DNA from: Asaia bogorensis
Lineage (GTDB): Bacteria; Pseudomonadota; Alphaproteobacteria; Acetobacterales; Acetobacteraceae
Length of the DNA stretch: 7,325 bases
Assembly (NCBI GenBank): GCA_945871455.1
Contig: CAMBXJ010000218.1
Location: 1 to 7,325 of the forward strand
Reading direction: 5' to 3'
Below are positions 6,576 to 7,325 of this stretch, one piece after another (position 1 is the first letter of the stretch; every line of letters starts with the position of its first letter). A program made the translations under genes and the position numbers. The notes under the pieces were generated by a model. It ran no database searches and had not been told where the DNA came from. It worked only from the letters and a program-made list of their open reading frames with translations.

Positions 6576-7073
6576 ATGATGACTGAGGCACGCGGATTGA
6601 GTGACAGACCATTGTCAGAACCGGGCCGGGTCAGCAGGGCCGACGGGCTTTTTCAACTCGTTTACTTCAGCCACAGCAAAATATCCAGACGCCCGGAAGT
6701 CATGACCGAGACCATTAGCGCCATTTTGAACGTCTCGCGGGCTGCAAACGCCCGTGATGGGATAACCGGTGCCTTGCTGTTCAACGGGAAGCATTTCGCG
6801 CAGGCGCTGGAAGGTCCGGTGGAGCACGTGACGGCACTGCTGCACCGCATAGAAATGGATGTCCGCCACACCAGGGTCACCGTCGTGCAGGAGGAATGGG
6901 TGGCAAGCCGCGATTTCGGCGGCTGGGCCATGGCCTATGTTGATGAGGAAACGGGGTCTGCGATCCGGCTGTCTCCGACCGCCGACTTCGATCGTGTGCC
7001 CGATACGCCTCATGGCAGGACCATATTGGACCTGCTGTGCTATCTGGTTCGCAACGCCGGGCTGATGGACTGA
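6576..7073 (+). CDS. Short BLUF-domain blue-light (FAD) photoreceptor
   Basis: This 165-residue protein has one BLUF domain at about 25-122. BLUF domains bind FAD and switch state through a hydrogen-bond network, and the expected residues are present: Y30 in LVYFSHS, N58 in SRAANARDGITG, Q76 in HFAQALEG, and W117 and M119 in FGGWAMAY; RH at 97-98 also fits. Between Y30 and N58 there are four more residues than in AppA, as in the YxSxxxI-type BLUF proteins common in alphaproteobacteria. Residues 123-165 form a short tail (ILDLLCYLVRNAG) likely to make the capping helices; no GGDEF, EAL or other output domain is attached, so signalling must go through a partner protein. An N-terminal extension of about 24 residues precedes the domain. 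ATG 6576 is chosen because GGAG (6565-6568) lies seven bases upstream; an in-frame ATG at 6483 would overlap the previous gene and has no such site, and ATG 6579 remains possible. Confidence 0.95.
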   Translation: MMTEARGLSDRPLSEPGRVSRADGLFQLVYFSHSKISRRPEVMTETISAILNVSRAANARDGITGALLFNGKHFAQALEGPVEHVTALLHRIEMDVRHTRVTVVQEEWVASRDFGGWAMAYVDEETGSAIRLSPTADFDRVPDTPHGRTILDLLCYLVRNAGLMD

Positions 7074-7076
7074 TCG

Positions 7077-7108
7077 GGACCGGCCGTGCGTGTTGTATCG
7101 GCCCGGCC
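7077..7108 (+). terminator. Weak terminator-like hairpin after the BLUF gene
   Basis: GG.C.GGCCG (7077-7086) can pair with CGGCC.G.CC (7099-7108) around a 12-nt loop, with two mismatches. Only TT follows rather than a full T run. It begins four bases after the stop codon, which suits transcription termination, but the tail is poor. Confidence 0.3.
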
Positions 7109-7325
7109 TTGCCTCCTGCCGCACATCGGACCCCAGGATGGTCTGATACCAACTGGCGGAAACAATGACCCACCGGCCGTGCAGCCCCGTCATGGCGGGT
7201 ACAGACCCACGGCTGTCCGGTTTAAATCTGTCGCCCCGGCGACCCTAGGAATTTTCTCCACTCGGGTCCGCGGTCTGGCGCCACTTCCTAGTGGTGGGTC
7301 GGCCCAATCCGGATCGTCCCGACCG
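7109..7325. other. Non-coding stretch with several small inverted repeats
   Basis: No ORF with a credible ribosome-binding site or recognisable protein is seen here. Structures present: the direct repeat ACCGGCCGTGC (7079-7089 and 7172-7182); GTCGC-CCCG-GCGAC (7230-7243); CTAGGAA (7245-7251) against TTCCTAG (7285-7291); CCACT-TCCT-AGTGG (7281-7294, alternative to the former); and GGTCGG (7297-7302) against CCGACC (7319-7324). These could belong to a terminator region, a small RNA or a mobile-element remnant that continues past the window. GTG at 7292 opens a frame to the right edge but has no ribosome-binding site. Confidence 0.4.

Noticed and set aside
7165..7248. 27-codon ORF in the right-hand non-coding region
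   Set aside because: It has no convincing Shine-Dalgarno sequence and no recognisable sequence, and spans structured DNA; too weak to call a gene.
1..7325. tRNA, rRNA, CRISPR array or transposase gene
   Set aside because: No cloverleaf with a TPsiC motif, no regularly spaced repeats and no transposase motifs were found on either strand.

Overview
The window is GC-rich and carries six protein genes plus one prominent non-coding repeat. Codon use, the short gene spacing, the fused-permease ABC transporter, the MmgE/PrpD paralogues and a BLUF photoreceptor with a long first loop all fit an alphaproteobacterium. Rhodospirillales/Acetobacteraceae or a similar group is a guess from general character, not a marker-based assignment.

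Left block, minus strand, read from about 5032 down to 1. A substrate-binding protein with an export signal (3995-5032) is followed 6 bp later by a fused two-domain permease (2312-3988). A 161-bp imperfect palindrome comes next (2152-2312), then a PotA/FbpC-type ATPase (1057-2139) and an MmgE/PrpD-family enzyme (1-977) whose C-terminal part lies beyond the left edge. This looks like one operon: an importer for a small polar or anionic solute linked to a dehydratase/decarboxylase/epimerase-type enzyme.

Centre and right block, plus strand. An 87-bp divergent promoter region (5033-5119) separates the transporter operon from a second, complete MmgE/PrpD enzyme (5120-6520). That gene is followed 55 bp later by a short BLUF blue-light receptor (6576-7073). 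Positions 7074-7325 hold no convincing gene, only several short inverted repeats.

The genes suggest a small uptake-and-catabolism module. The transporter brings in a carboxylate-like compound, and two differently configured MmgE/PrpD enzymes act on it or its products. The pathway cannot be named from sequence alone, and no transcriptional regulator lies inside the window. The most unusual object is the intercistronic palindrome between permease and ATPase. It fills almost the whole gap, ends next to the ATPase ribosome-binding site, and most of its arm mismatches become G-U pairs in the operon-sense RNA. That points to either a short MITE-like insertion or an RNA element that sets ATPase expression relative to the permease.
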